Below, in pieces: positions 52,801 to 60,486 of a stretch of DNA of 64,000 nt (positions are counted from its first letter, which is position 1; each line of letters opens with the position of its first letter). Origin of the DNA: Auraticoccus cholistanensis. Its GTDB lineage: Bacteria; Actinomycetota; Actinomycetes; Propionibacteriales; Propionibacteriaceae. The position numbers were made by a program, and so were the translations under genes. Under the pieces are notes generated by a model. It did not search any database. It saw only the letters and a program-made list of their open reading frames with translations, and had not been told where the DNA came from. Where the stretch lies: assembly GCF_009742705.1 (NCBI RefSeq), contig NZ_WPCU01000005.1, positions 609,187 through 673,186 on the forward strand, given 5' to 3'.

Positions 52801-53171
52801 ACCAGCCGGGCGGCGAAGGCGTCGTAGGTCATGATCACCTGCTCGCCGGCCTCGTCGACGCCGGTGGTGTCGAGGACGCCGGCGGTGGCCAGCGCGGCGC
52901 GCACCCGGGCCGAGAGCTCCGCGGCGGCCTTGCGCGTGAAGGTGAGCCCCAGCACCTCCTCCGGCCGGACCGCCCCGGTGCCCACCAGCCAGACCACGCG
53001 GGCGGCCATCACGGTGGTCTTGCCCGAGCCGGCTCCGGCGATGATCACCCCGGGCGCCAGCGGGGCGGTGATGGCCTGCAGCTGCTCCTCGGAGAACTCG
53101 ATGCCGAGGGCGGCGCAGAGGTCGTCGGGGCCGGCGAGGCGGCGCGGCCCGGCGGTGGCCGGGGCGCTCAC
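49869..53171 (-). CDS. adnB: ATP-dependent helicase-nuclease AdnB
   Basis: A 1100-residue UvrD-like helicase with a C-terminal RecB-type nuclease; with AdnA it resects DNA double-strand breaks. Walker A AGAGSGKTTVMAARV, TFTRKAAAELSARV, DEYQDTSSAQARLLRGL, GDPFQAIYGWRGAA, HRAKGLEWTQVYLPAL and YVAVTRARRVLVGSGHRW are intact, and the nuclease motif is VVDWKTSAAGEADPLQLAIY. Length equals that of mycobacterial AdnB (about 1100). GTG 53171 overlaps the adnA stop by 4 bp. Confidence 0.94.
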   Translation of the reverse strand: MSAPATAGPRRLAGPDDLCAALGIEFSEEQLQAITAPLAPGVIIAGAGSGKTTVMAARVVWLVGTGAVRPEEVLGLTFTRKAAAELSARVRAALATAGVLDTTGVDEAGEQVIMTYDAFAARLVSEHGLRIGVESDPTMITGATRYRLASRVVRAAAGPFEQISRFRPDTVTERVLRLDAEMRSHLVEAHQLDAHAREMRLALASAPPTRTGAPYVAIRNAAVRLEERLEVASLVRDYQALKERLGVVEFADQMAVAARLADEVPEVSALLRRQYRVVLLDEYQDTSSAQARLLRGLFSGAAPGTGRGHPVTAVGDPFQAIYGWRGAAASNIMAFADDFPDASGRPARSFALTVNRRSGQTILDVANVVATPLRTGDAVVDLTETLLRAPQSAGAGQVRAATFDTWPEEVAWIADQIVSARESEEVPSWSDVAVLTRRNADIARVYAELTSRDVPAEIVGLGGLLELPEVADVVSTLTVLDDVTANPELVRLLTGPRWRIGPRDLALLGARARELAARRADAPGAEDDPVLAALDEAVAEVDPTEVTSLLDALEDPGDAPYSAEARERFARFAAELAGLRAHVEEPVLDLTRRVVAVLGLDVELVATPELERRQRRDQLAAFLDAIAGYVDVDGDASLSGLLAYLRAELEQGSGLDQAVPSDHDAVKLLTVHRAKGLEWTQVYLPALVEGVFPSDRVTDNWLTNAAVVPAELRGDADAIPQLEEVSNAAFTAYAQDLKLEARKAEDRLAYVAVTRARRVLVGSGHRWRDGVQKPRKPSPYLQAVLAEAERQGRVLHTASAPEPGAGNPLVVAREPVPWPSPLDPDAWLRRREAAEAVAAARRRAAAGQGYEPVEGAEPLLLDQEVQLAGWDADLERLVAEVRQNRSSRHRVRLPSHLTATELMRAHADPSGFAAELARPMPRPPSRGALLGTRFHRWVETFLGATALVDLDEVPGSADADLVEERDLDTLTRAFAQGQFAARRPAHLELPFTTVLGEQVVRGRIDAVYCSAGHRAGGEPAGAAAVAASEPACCLVVDWKTSAAGEADPLQLAIYRAAWAELSGVPVERVQAGFYWVREDRLELLEELPGPAELASLLGGG

Positions 53172-56100
53172 CGGACCACCTGGGCCCCACGGCCGACCGC
53201 CGGGCAGCTGGCGGTGAAGGGGCAGTAGCGGCAGGAGTCGCCGGCGCGGGCGTCGAACCGCTCACCGCGCACCACCTGCACCGCGCGGGCCAGCCGGGCG
53301 TGCACCCAGGTCGGGAAGGCGCCGGCCGTCTCGTCGGCGTCGGGCAGCTGCGGGTGGTCGTCCAGCGAGGGCTGGTGCAGCACCCGCGGGTAGGGCTCGC
53401 CGTCGCCGTCCTGGGCCCGCAGGAACACCAGCTCACCACCGGCCACCGCCCGGGTGCCGCCCAGCCGCTCGAAGGCCCCGTGCTGGGCCGCCAGCTGGTA
53501 GACGCCGAGCTGGTCCATGCCCAGCACCTGCTCCGGGCGCGGCACCCGGCGCGAGGTCTTGAAGTCGACCACCTGCAGCCGGCCGTCGGCGGTGCGCTCC
53601 AGCCGGTCCACGGTGCCGGTCAGCACCACCTGCTCCTCACCCACCGGGACCGTCACCTCGAAGGGCACCTCGGTGCCCAGCAGCGTCCGGCTGCTGCTGC
53701 GCTGCTCCCAGCCGAGGTAGCGCTCCAGGGCCGTCTCGGCCTCCAGCCGCTCACCGGCCTCCATCCAGTTGGCGTCGAAGGCGATCTGCTCCCACACCCG
53801 GTCGAGGTGCTGGCGGGCGTCGTCGGCCTCGATCGTGCCGCGGGCGGCGTGCTCGACCAGCACGTGGACCACCGAGCCGACGCTCGCGGCGCTGCTGCGC
53901 CCGGACTCGGCGTTCGCGCGCCGGGACAGGAACCAGCGGCGGGGGCACTCCAGCAGCGACTCCAGCGAGCTGCCCGAGATCCTCACCGGGGCGCCGGGCG
54001 GCACCACCGGCCGCTCGGCACGGGAGAGCTCCTCCATCCCCCACCAGCGGGCCGGGTCGGCCGCGGGGGCCACCGGACGGCCGTCCTCGTCGACGGCGTC
54101 GGCGAGCCGGGCCAGCCGGACGCAGGCCGCCTCGCGCACCGCCGGAGCCGCCTCGGGGTCGACGCCGACCCGGCGCAGCTCGCCGATCAGCGCGGGCAGG
54201 GTCAGCGGGCGGCGCGGCCGTCCGGCCAGCTCCTGCACGGGCACGCCCAGCTCGGTGACGAACCTCGACGGCTGGTCGCCCTCGCCCTCGGTGCCGGCCA
54301 CCGCCGTGACGACCAGCCGGTTCCGGGCGCGCGTGCAGGCGACGTAGAACAGGCGGCGCTCCTCGGCCAGCCGGACCCGGGCCGGCTCGGGGTCCCCCAG
54401 CCCCGAGCGGTCGAGCCGGTCGGCCTCGAGCAGCGACCCCCGCCGGCGAAGGTCGGGCCACAGCCCCTCCTGCACCGAGGCCACCACCACCAGCGGCCAC
54501 TCCAGCCCCTTCGAACGGTGGGCGGTCAGCAGCCGGACGGCCGTCCCCCGCAGGTCGGACTCGCGCTGGGTGTCGGCCGGGATCTGCTGGCCCTCGACCT
54601 CGGCCACGAAGCCCTCCAGACCGCGGCTGCCGGTGACCTCGCGGGAGCGGGCGGCCATCTCGAACAGCGCGCAGACGGCGTCCAGGTCGCGGTTGCTGCG
54701 CACCCCCGCCTCGCCGCCGCCGACCGCGGCGCTGCGCAGCCGCCGGGGCCACTCGGTGCCCGTCCACAGCTCCCACAGCGCCTCCTCGGCGGTGGCGCCG
54801 CGGGCGACCAGCCGCTCGACCCGGGTGAGCAGGGCGGCCAGCCGCTGCGCCTTGCGGACCTCGGGCCCGGGCGCGCACTCCTCCAGCAGCTCCGGGCGCA
54901 GCAGCGCCTGGCGCACCAGCTCGGCGGAGGACCGCGGCAGCGCGGCCCCGGCCAGCTCGCGGCGCTCGGCGTCGCGCAGCGCCCGTCCCAGCCGTCGCAG
55001 GCCCAGGCCGTCCAGGCCGCCGAGCGGGGAGACGACCAGCCGCGCCGCCTCGTCCGCGTCGAGCCGGCGGCCGCGGGCGACCACCTGCAGGGCCAGCAGC
55101 AGGGGCCGCACCGCGAGCTCGGAGCCGAGCGGGATCTCGTCGCCGGCCACCTCGACCGGGACCCCGGCCGCGGTCAGGGCCCGGGTCAGCGGCGGGATGC
55201 TCACCCGGCCGGAGCGGACCAGGACCGCCATCTCCGACCAGTCCAGCCCGTCGCGGAGGTGGGCGGTGCGCAGGATGTCGGCGATGTGCTCGGCCTCGGC
55301 TCCCACCGAGTCGCAGGTGTAGGCCTCGACCCGGCCCGCGCCCTGGCCGACGTCGAGCACCTCGGGGTGGCGGAAGGCCGCCACCTCGTCGGCCGGGATC
55401 CCGGCCGGCAGCGGCAGCCGGTCGGCCACCAGCCGCGTGGCGTGGGCCACCCGGCGCCCGAACCGGCGGGTGGTGCCGAGCGCCAGGGTCGGGGCGGGCT
55501 CGCCCTGGGCGGTGCGGAAGGTGGTCGGGAAGTCGGCCACCACCCGGGCGTCGGCGCCGCGGAAGGCGTAGATGGACTGGTCGGGGTCGGCGAACACCGT
55601 GAGCGGACGGCCGTCACCGGCCAGCGCGCGCAGCACCGCGACCTGGGCGGGGTCGGTGTCCTGGAACTCGTCGACCAGCACGGTGCCGAGCTCGTCGCGC
55701 AGCGTGCGGCGCACGTCCGGGTCGGCGAGCAGGATGCGGCACCGGTGCACCAGCTCGGTGTAGTCGATGACCTGCTCGGCGTCGAGCACGGTGAGGTACT
55801 CCTCGAAGAAGGTGCCGACCGCCGTCCAGCCCTGCCGGCCCGCCTTACGGCCGGCCTCGAAGACGTCCTCGGGGTCCATCCCCAGCTGGCGGGCGCGGGC
55901 GACCACCGCCCGCACCTCCGCCGCGAAGGCCCGGGTCGGCGCCGCCCGCGCGAACTCGCTCGGCCACTCCACCTGCTCGGTGCCGGCGAGGACCTCGCGG
56001 ATGCGGAACTCCTGCTCCGGTGCGGTGAGCAGCCGCAACGAGGCCCCCAGCACGTCGGCGTCGGCGAAGCGGCGCACCACCGCCAGGCAGAAGGCGTGGA

Positions 56101-56461
56101 AGGTCATGGCCGAGGGCGTGACCAGGGAGCGGGCCAGCCGGGCTGAGATGCGGCGGCGCAGGTCGGCCGCGGCCCGCCGGGAGAACGTCAGCACGAGGAC
56201 CCCGCCGCCCCCGGGCCGGGAGAGCCGGTCGGCGCAGGTCTCGACCAGCGTGGTCGTCTTGCCCGTGCCGGGCCCGGCCAGCACCAGCAGCGGCCCCTCG
56301 CGGTGCTCGACCACGGCGCGCTGGCGCTCGTCGAGCTGCGGCGGGGCGCTGCTCACGGCCAGCGGTGGCAGCAGGGTGAAGTGCTCCCGGGCGGCGGGCG
56401 CCGGCGCGGGCTCGCCGACCTCGGGGGCGGCGGTGGGGGTGGTGCTGCTCACGACCGCCAT
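53168..56461 (-). CDS. adnA: ATP-dependent helicase-nuclease AdnA
   Basis: A 1097-residue partner of AdnB. Motor motifs: AGPGTGKTTTLVETCADRL, TFSRRAAADLRRRI, DEFQDTDPAQVAVLRAL, DPDQSIYAFRGADARV, HRSKGLEWPLVVVAS, YVACTRARNRLVV. The nuclease domain has VVDFKTSRRVPRPEQV and is flanked by cysteines (LECPRRW, then SCRYCPFTASCP) that fit an AddB/AdnA-type iron-sulfur cluster. ATG 56461 is used; GTG 56452, with TTGCAT 7 nt upstream, is an alternative leaderless start. First gene of the adnA-adnB operon, divergent from the alkyltransferase-like gene across 79 bp. Confidence 0.92.
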   Translation of the reverse strand: MAVVSSTTPTAAPEVGEPAPAPAAREHFTLLPPLAVSSAPPQLDERQRAVVEHREGPLLVLAGPGTGKTTTLVETCADRLSRPGGGGVLVLTFSRRAAADLRRRISARLARSLVTPSAMTFHAFCLAVVRRFADADVLGASLRLLTAPEQEFRIREVLAGTEQVEWPSEFARAAPTRAFAAEVRAVVARARQLGMDPEDVFEAGRKAGRQGWTAVGTFFEEYLTVLDAEQVIDYTELVHRCRILLADPDVRRTLRDELGTVLVDEFQDTDPAQVAVLRALAGDGRPLTVFADPDQSIYAFRGADARVVADFPTTFRTAQGEPAPTLALGTTRRFGRRVAHATRLVADRLPLPAGIPADEVAAFRHPEVLDVGQGAGRVEAYTCDSVGAEAEHIADILRTAHLRDGLDWSEMAVLVRSGRVSIPPLTRALTAAGVPVEVAGDEIPLGSELAVRPLLLALQVVARGRRLDADEAARLVVSPLGGLDGLGLRRLGRALRDAERRELAGAALPRSSAELVRQALLRPELLEECAPGPEVRKAQRLAALLTRVERLVARGATAEEALWELWTGTEWPRRLRSAAVGGGEAGVRSNRDLDAVCALFEMAARSREVTGSRGLEGFVAEVEGQQIPADTQRESDLRGTAVRLLTAHRSKGLEWPLVVVASVQEGLWPDLRRRGSLLEADRLDRSGLGDPEPARVRLAEERRLFYVACTRARNRLVVTAVAGTEGEGDQPSRFVTELGVPVQELAGRPRRPLTLPALIGELRRVGVDPEAAPAVREAACVRLARLADAVDEDGRPVAPAADPARWWGMEELSRAERPVVPPGAPVRISGSSLESLLECPRRWFLSRRANAESGRSSAASVGSVVHVLVEHAARGTIEADDARQHLDRVWEQIAFDANWMEAGERLEAETALERYLGWEQRSSSRTLLGTEVPFEVTVPVGEEQVVLTGTVDRLERTADGRLQVVDFKTSRRVPRPEQVLGMDQLGVYQLAAQHGAFERLGGTRAVAGGELVFLRAQDGDGEPYPRVLHQPSLDDHPQLPDADETAGAFPTWVHARLARAVQVVRGERFDARAGDSCRYCPFTASCPAVGRGAQVVR

Positions 56462-56528
56462 GCAACCAGATCGCACCGACACTTCCGGCCACCCGCGTCC
56501 GGCCACCTCGGCACCGGTTCGGCGGTGG

Positions 56529-56534
56529 TTGGAT
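56529..56534 (+). promoter_or_regulatory. -10-like element before the alkyltransferase-like gene
   Basis: TTGGAT with 6 nt before GTG 56541. The 6-nt spacer GGGAGG could instead serve as a ribosome-binding site, but it abuts the start codon. Confidence 0.4.
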
Positions 56535-56540
56535 GGGAGG

Positions 56541-57041
56541 GTGCCGCCCCGCCGTCCTCCGCAGCCGCACCCGCGGTCCCCGGGCACCTCGGAGCCGGAC
56601 GCCGGTCCGACCGGCCAGCGCGCCCCGCTGGACGAGACGCTGGTCGAGGCGGTGCTGGCGATGACCGAACGGGTGCCTGCCGGCACCGTGGTCAGCTACG
56701 GCGACCTCGCCGAGCTGGTCGAGCGCGGCGGCCCCCGCCAGGTCGCGGCCGTGCTGTCCCGCTGGGGCGCCGGGGTGCCGTGGTGGCGGGTGGTCCGGGC
56801 CGACGGCCGGCTGGCCGACCCGGTGCGCGACCGCGCCGCGGCGCTGCTGGCCGAGGAGGGCGTGGTGCTGCGACGCGGTCGGGTCGACATGGCCGTGCAC
56901 CGCTGGCGGCCGGACCTCGGTGACGGAGCGGAGCCCGCTCCCTCACCGGTCGACGCCGGCGAGGACCCCGGCGAGGACCCCGGTCAAGGCGGGCCGGGCG
57001 GTGCCCCGGGCGGGATCTCGGGGACTCGGAGGTGGATTTGA
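56541..57041 (+). CDS. Alkyltransferase-like protein (ATL, MGMT-fold without active cysteine)
   Basis: A 166-residue protein with an O6-alkylguanine-DNA-alkyltransferase C-domain at about 28-122: VEAVLAMTERVPAGTVVSYGDLAELVERGGPRQVAAVLSRW. The reactive Pro-Cys-His-Arg motif is replaced by Pro-Trp-Trp-Arg (Trp81 in the cysteine position), so it cannot transfer alkyl groups. Such ATL proteins bind alkylated guanine and direct it to nucleotide-excision repair. The Gly/Pro-rich ~40-residue C-terminal tail and Arg/Pro-rich N-terminus are probably disordered. Position matches Rv3204, next to adnA. Confidence 0.88.
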   Translation: MPPRRPPQPHPRSPGTSEPDAGPTGQRAPLDETLVEAVLAMTERVPAGTVVSYGDLAELVERGGPRQVAAVLSRWGAGVPWWRVVRADGRLADPVRDRAAALLAEEGVVLRRGRVDMAVHRWRPDLGDGAEPAPSPVDAGEDPGEDPGQGGPGGAPGGISGTRRWI

Positions 57042-57218
57042 CTCCTTCGGGTTCCCTCGGGCCTCCACATGTGCAAGGCTGGGACCGCTGAAGCAAGAAA
57101 GCTGTGTGCGTGGTCGAAGTCACGTCGTCGGTGGTTTGCGAGGGCGTTGGTCGACAACTCCCATTCAGTCCCGAGCAGCGAAGTGCTGCCCGGTGAGTTT
57201 CTGAGAGAGAGAACGTTC
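57042..57218 (+). promoter_or_regulatory. Cold-shock gene upstream region and leader
   Basis: This gap before the cold-shock gene is less GC-rich than its surroundings. It holds a GCAGC/GCTGC hairpin (57175-57189) and a purine-rich GAGAGAGA site (about 57203-57211) before ATG 57219. No promoter pair is convincing, but a leader of 50-150 nt, usual for cold-shock mRNAs, would fit. Confidence 0.4.
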
Positions 57219-57422
57219 ATGGCACAGGGAACCGTCAAGTGGTTCAACGCCGAAAAGGGCTACGGATTCATCGCCGTCGACGGGGGCGGCGCTGACGTCT
57301 TCGTGCACTACAGCGCGATCGACAGCCACGGCTTCAAGACCCTCGACGAGGGCCAGCGGGTGGAGTTCGAGACCACCCAGGGCCCCAAGGGTCCGCAGGC
57401 GGACCGCGTCGTCCCGCTCTGA
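57219..57422 (+). CDS. Cold-shock protein (CspA family)
   Basis: A 67-residue single cold-shock domain that binds single-stranded nucleic acids and melts RNA structure. RNP1 KGYGFI (13-18) and RNP2 VFVHY (27-31) are intact, with the usual [11 protein letters not shown] start and [10 protein letters not shown] end. Codons are less biased to G/C at some early positions (GAA, AAA-rich GCCGAAAAGGGC), as in highly expressed genes. It is a single-gene unit closed by two strong hairpins. Confidence 0.95.
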   Translation: MAQGTVKWFNAEKGYGFIAVDGGGADVFVHYSAIDSHGFKTLDEGQRVEFETTQGPKGPQADRVVPL

Positions 57423-57431
57423 TCCTCGTGC

Positions 57432-57496
57432 GCGGGTGATCCACCCGCCTCACGCACCGCACCCCCGGCTCCTCTGGCGCCGGGGGTGCTCTGCTT
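57432..57496 (+). terminator. Double-hairpin terminator of the cold-shock gene
   Basis: GCGGGTG/CACCCGC with a 3-nt loop (57432-57448), then GCACCCCCGGC/GCCGGGGGTGC, an 11-bp perfect stem (57459-57489), followed by TCTGCTT. It insulates the histidine-kinase promoter 15 bp further on. Confidence 0.85.
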
Positions 57497-57510
57497 CCCG
57501 GGCCGCCGCT

Positions 57511-57516
57511 TACACT
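57511..57516 (+). promoter_or_regulatory. -10 element for leaderless histidine kinase gene
   Basis: TACACT, then CGGCGG, then GTG 57523; exact 6-nt spacing and no ribosome-binding site. Confidence 0.6.
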
Positions 57517-57522
57517 CGGCGG

Positions 57523-58971
57523 GTGCGGCACGGGATCGACAGCTGGGACCAGCTGGCGTGGGCTGCGGGGCTCGCGGCCGCGACGGCCGCCGCCCCGCTG
57601 GTGCTGCTGGGACTCCCGGCCGCGGTCCTGGTCCCCGGCGCCGTGGTGCTCGGCTGGTCGGCCGGGCGCCACCTGCGGTCGCTGGGCGTGGCCGTGTCCG
57701 TGCTGACCGGCACCGCGCTGGTCACGGTGCTCGTCCCGCTGGTGCGGGACCCCCGGAGCCTCGGGTCGGCGGGCATCACGACCCTGCTGCTGCAGCTGCT
57801 GGTGGCCGTGCTGCCCTGGTGGCTGGGCCGCTCGCGACGGCTGCGGCTGGAGCAGGCCGCTCGCGAACGGGCGCTGGTCGAGCAGCAGGCCCGCGCCGGC
57901 GAACGGTCCCGGATCGCCCGGGACATGCACGACTCCCTCGGCCACGACCTCGCGCTGATCGCCCTGCAGGCCGGCGCCTGGGAGCTCACCGCCGGCACTC
58001 CCGAGCAGCGGGCCGCCGCCGCAGCGGTGCGGTCGGCGGCGGTCGCCGCCACCGACCGGTTGCACCTCGTCATCGGCCTGCTCGTCGGGCCCGACTCCCC
58101 CACCGGGGCGTCGACGGCGCAGGAGGAGGAGCCAGGAGCAGCCGGTGGCACCGACGTCACCGCCCTGGTGGAGCGGGCCCGCCGCCGCGGCATGGCCGTC
58201 GAGCTGAGCTGGAGCCGCGCCGAGGTCGCCGGCGCAGCGGCTCCCTGGTCCGCGGAGACGGCCCGGGCCGCGGCCCGGGTCGTGCAGGAAGGACTGACCA
58301 ACGCCGCCAAGCACGCCCCGGGGAGCCAGGTCGTCGTGCGTGTCGAGGACGCCGACCCGGTCCGCGTCGAGGTCGTCAGCACCGGCGGCAGCACCCCCAC
58401 CGCCAGCAGCGGCGGCGGTCGCGGTCTGATCGGGCTGGACGAGCGGCTCCGCGTCCTGCGCGGTCGGCTGGAGGCGGGACGCGGCGACGCCGGGTTCCAC
58501 CTCGTGGCCACCATGACGCGGCAGGCCCGGGCCGCCGGTCCCGTCGACGGTGACCCGGCCGCGCGCCAGCTGGTCGACCTCCGCCGCCAGGGTCGCCGCG
58601 GCCGGCTGCGGGCCGCCCTGCTGCCGGTCTCGCTGGCACTCGCCCTGGCCACGACGCTGGCCACCGCCCACGCGGTGACCGTCGCCCAGACGGCGCTCGC
58701 ACCGGCGGACTACGAGCGGCTCCGGCTCGGTCAGCCCCGCGTCGAGGTCGCCGCACTGCTCCCCCCGCGCTCGCAGGCCCAGCCGCCGCCGCTGCTCGTC
58801 GTGCCGCCGGCACCGGCAGGGGCGTCCTGCTCCTACTACCAGGCGCGCTCCTCGGTCCTCGACCTCAGCTCCGACATGTTCCGGCTCTGCTTCGGCCAGC
58901 TCCCCGGGACGGCGGACGAGCCCGTGCTGATCGCGAAGGACCACCTGGTGGCGGCAGTGGGAGGGCGATGA
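57523..58971 (+). CDS. Sensor histidine kinase (HisKA_3 type) with extra C-terminal membrane domain
   Basis: A 482-residue kinase. Three to four transmembrane helices fill residues ~8-105. The dimerisation helix holds phospho-acceptor His136 (RDMHDSLGH), and the ATPase domain has its N-box at Asn260 (EGLTNAAKHAPGS) and GGGRGLIGLDERL. Unusually the protein continues: a further hydrophobic helix at ~362-385 and a ~95-residue domain (LRLGQPRVEVAALLPP, CSYYQ, RLCFGQL, two cysteines) resembling a small SmpA/BamE-like fold, probably outside the cell. It overlaps the response-regulator gene by 4 bp. The signal is unknown; the adjacent ABC operon is a likely target. Confidence 0.87.
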   Translation: MRHGIDSWDQLAWAAGLAAATAAAPLVLLGLPAAVLVPGAVVLGWSAGRHLRSLGVAVSVLTGTALVTVLVPLVRDPRSLGSAGITTLLLQLLVAVLPWWLGRSRRLRLEQAARERALVEQQARAGERSRIARDMHDSLGHDLALIALQAGAWELTAGTPEQRAAAAAVRSAAVAATDRLHLVIGLLVGPDSPTGASTAQEEEPGAAGGTDVTALVERARRRGMAVELSWSRAEVAGAAAPWSAETARAAARVVQEGLTNAAKHAPGSQVVVRVEDADPVRVEVVSTGGSTPTASSGGGRGLIGLDERLRVLRGRLEAGRGDAGFHLVATMTRQARAAGPVDGDPAARQLVDLRRQGRRGRLRAALLPVSLALALATTLATAHAVTVAQTALAPADYERLRLGQPRVEVAALLPPRSQAQPPPLLVVPPAPAGASCSYYQARSSVLDLSSDMFRLCFGQLPGTADEPVLIAKDHLVAAVGGR

Positions 58972-59630
58972 CCGGGGACAGGACCGTGCGGGTGCTGGTC
59001 GCCGACGACGAGCCGCTGGTCCGCGCCGGCGTGCGGGCGGTGCTGGCCAGCGACCCGACGATCGAGGTGGTCGCGGAGGCCGGGGACGGCCGCAGCGCGG
59101 TGGAGGCCGCGCGGCGCCACCGCCCCGACGTCGCGCTGCTCGACGTGCAGATGCCCGAGCTGGACGGGCTCGACGCGGGCGCGGAGATCGTCCGGTTGCT
59201 GCCCGGGACGCGCACGGTCGTGCTGACCACCTTCGGCGCCGACGACAACATCCGCCGGGCCCTGGCCACGGGCGCCTCCGGGTTCGTGCTCAAGGCCTCG
59301 GACCCGCGCGAGCTCGTCACCGCCGTGCACGCGGTCGCCGAGGGGGCCGCGTTCCTCTCACCCAGGGTCGCGGAGCGGGTGGTGGCCCAGCTGCGGCGCG
59401 ACGTCGGCGCCCCGCGGTCCGCGACCGTCCTGGTCGACCGCCTCACCGACCGGGAGCGGGAGGTGCTGGGGCTGCTCAGCCGGGGGCTGTCCAACGCCGA
59501 GATCGGGCGTCGGCTCTTCATGGTCGAGGGCACCGTGAAGGGTCACGTCAGCTCCATCCTGGTCAAGCTCGGGGCCGCCAACCGGGTGCAGGCGGCGATC
59601 CTGGGCTACGAGGCCGGGCTGACGCGCTGA
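58968..59630 (+). CDS. NarL/FixJ-type response regulator
   Basis: A 220-residue response regulator. Receiver: acidic pair in VADDEPLVRAG, phospho-acceptor Asp59 (LLDVQMPELDGL), VVLTTFG and FVLKAS. A LuxR-type helix-turn-helix follows (LTDREREVLGLLSRGLSNAEIGRRLFMVEGTVKGHVSSILVKLG). The ATG start lies in the kinase stop overlap, so the pair is co-translated. It ends 22 bp before the convergent ABC permease gene and probably regulates that operon. Confidence 0.95.
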   Translation: MTGDRTVRVLVADDEPLVRAGVRAVLASDPTIEVVAEAGDGRSAVEAARRHRPDVALLDVQMPELDGLDAGAEIVRLLPGTRTVVLTTFGADDNIRRALATGASGFVLKASDPRELVTAVHAVAEGAAFLSPRVAERVVAQLRRDVGAPRSATVLVDRLTDREREVLGLLSRGLSNAEIGRRLFMVEGTVKGHVSSILVKLGAANRVQAAILGYEAGLTR

Positions 59631-59652
59631 GCCGCCTGCCCGGCGCCGGAGG

Positions 59653-60483
59653 TCACGCATCCCGCAGCCAGAGGGCCACGTACCCGCCCAGCTGGGCGAG
59701 CAGCACCCACACCGCCAGGACCGCCAGGGCCGCTCCGGCGCCGTAGGCACCTCCCTCGGGGCTCGTCAGGGCGGTGCCGGCCGTGCTCGGCAGGTAGGTG
59801 GTGGCGGCCTCGAGCCATCCGGCCCTCGTCATCTGGGCGAGCAGCGGAGCGGCCAGCAGGAGCAGCAGCGAGACCAGCACCGAGACGATCGTGCTGCGGG
59901 TGATCGCGCCGATGCCGAGCACCAGGGCGCTGACCAGCGCCAGGTAGCCGCCGATCCCCAGCACGGTGCGCCAGGCCTCGTCCCAGCTGGTGGTGTCGGC
60001 GGTCCCCAGCACCACGCGGGCGGCGACCATGCCCGCGACGGCCAGCGGGACGCCGGCGCAGAACCCGGCGGCCGCCGCCACCAGCGTCTTGGCCAGCAGC
60101 AGCTGCCCGCGCAGCGGCGTCTGCCGCAGCGACAGCCGGATGCTGGCGTCGGCGTACTCGCCGGTGACCACCGTGACCGCCACCATCAGGACCGGGAGCT
60201 GTCCGACCGTGACGGCCTGGGCGGCCAGGGCCGCCGCCGAGGCGGTGACGTCGTAGCCGTTGGCCGCGCTGGCGCTGATCGAGGCGGCCACGACGACGGC
60301 GAAGACGACCGTGAGGGCCGCCGCGCCGAGCAGCGCGAACCAGGTGAAGCGGAGGCTGCGCAGCTTGATCCACTCCGCGGAGGCGGCGGCGGAGGTGCTG
60401 GCCAGCGCGGCCCGGAGCGACGGTGCTGGCGTGGTCGGTGCGGGCGTCGTCGGTGTGGGCGTGGTCGGTGTGGGCGTCGTCAT
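59653..60483 (-). CDS. ABC-2 type transporter permease
   Basis: A 276-residue membrane protein with about six helices. The N-terminus is a Thr/Pro repeat (TTPTPTTPAP) encoded by a 15-bp tandem DNA repeat; the membrane part begins after EWIKLRSLRFTWF, a typical ABC-2 permease start, with GEYADASIRLSLRQTPLRGQLLLAK. It pairs with the ATPase 3 bp upstream. Cargo is unknown; the layout with a two-component system is that of peptide or antibiotic self-defence exporters. Confidence 0.87.
   Translation of the reverse strand: MTTPTPTTPTPTTPAPTTPAPSLRAALASTSAAASAEWIKLRSLRFTWFALLGAAALTVVFAVVVAASISASAANGYDVTASAAALAAQAVTVGQLPVLMVAVTVVTGEYADASIRLSLRQTPLRGQLLLAKTLVAAAAGFCAGVPLAVAGMVAARVVLGTADTTSWDEAWRTVLGIGGYLALVSALVLGIGAITRSTIVSVLVSLLLLLAAPLLAQMTRAGWLEAATTYLPSTAGTALTSPEGGAYGAGAALAVLAVWVLLAQLGGYVALWLRDA
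60423..60483. repeat. 15-bp tandem repeat encoding the permease Thr/Pro N-terminus
   Basis: About four copies of a GTCGGTGTGGGCGTG-like unit at the start of the permease gene, in frame (5 residues per unit). Copy-number change would alter only the length of the N-terminal tail. Confidence 0.8.
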
Positions 60484-60486
60484 GGT

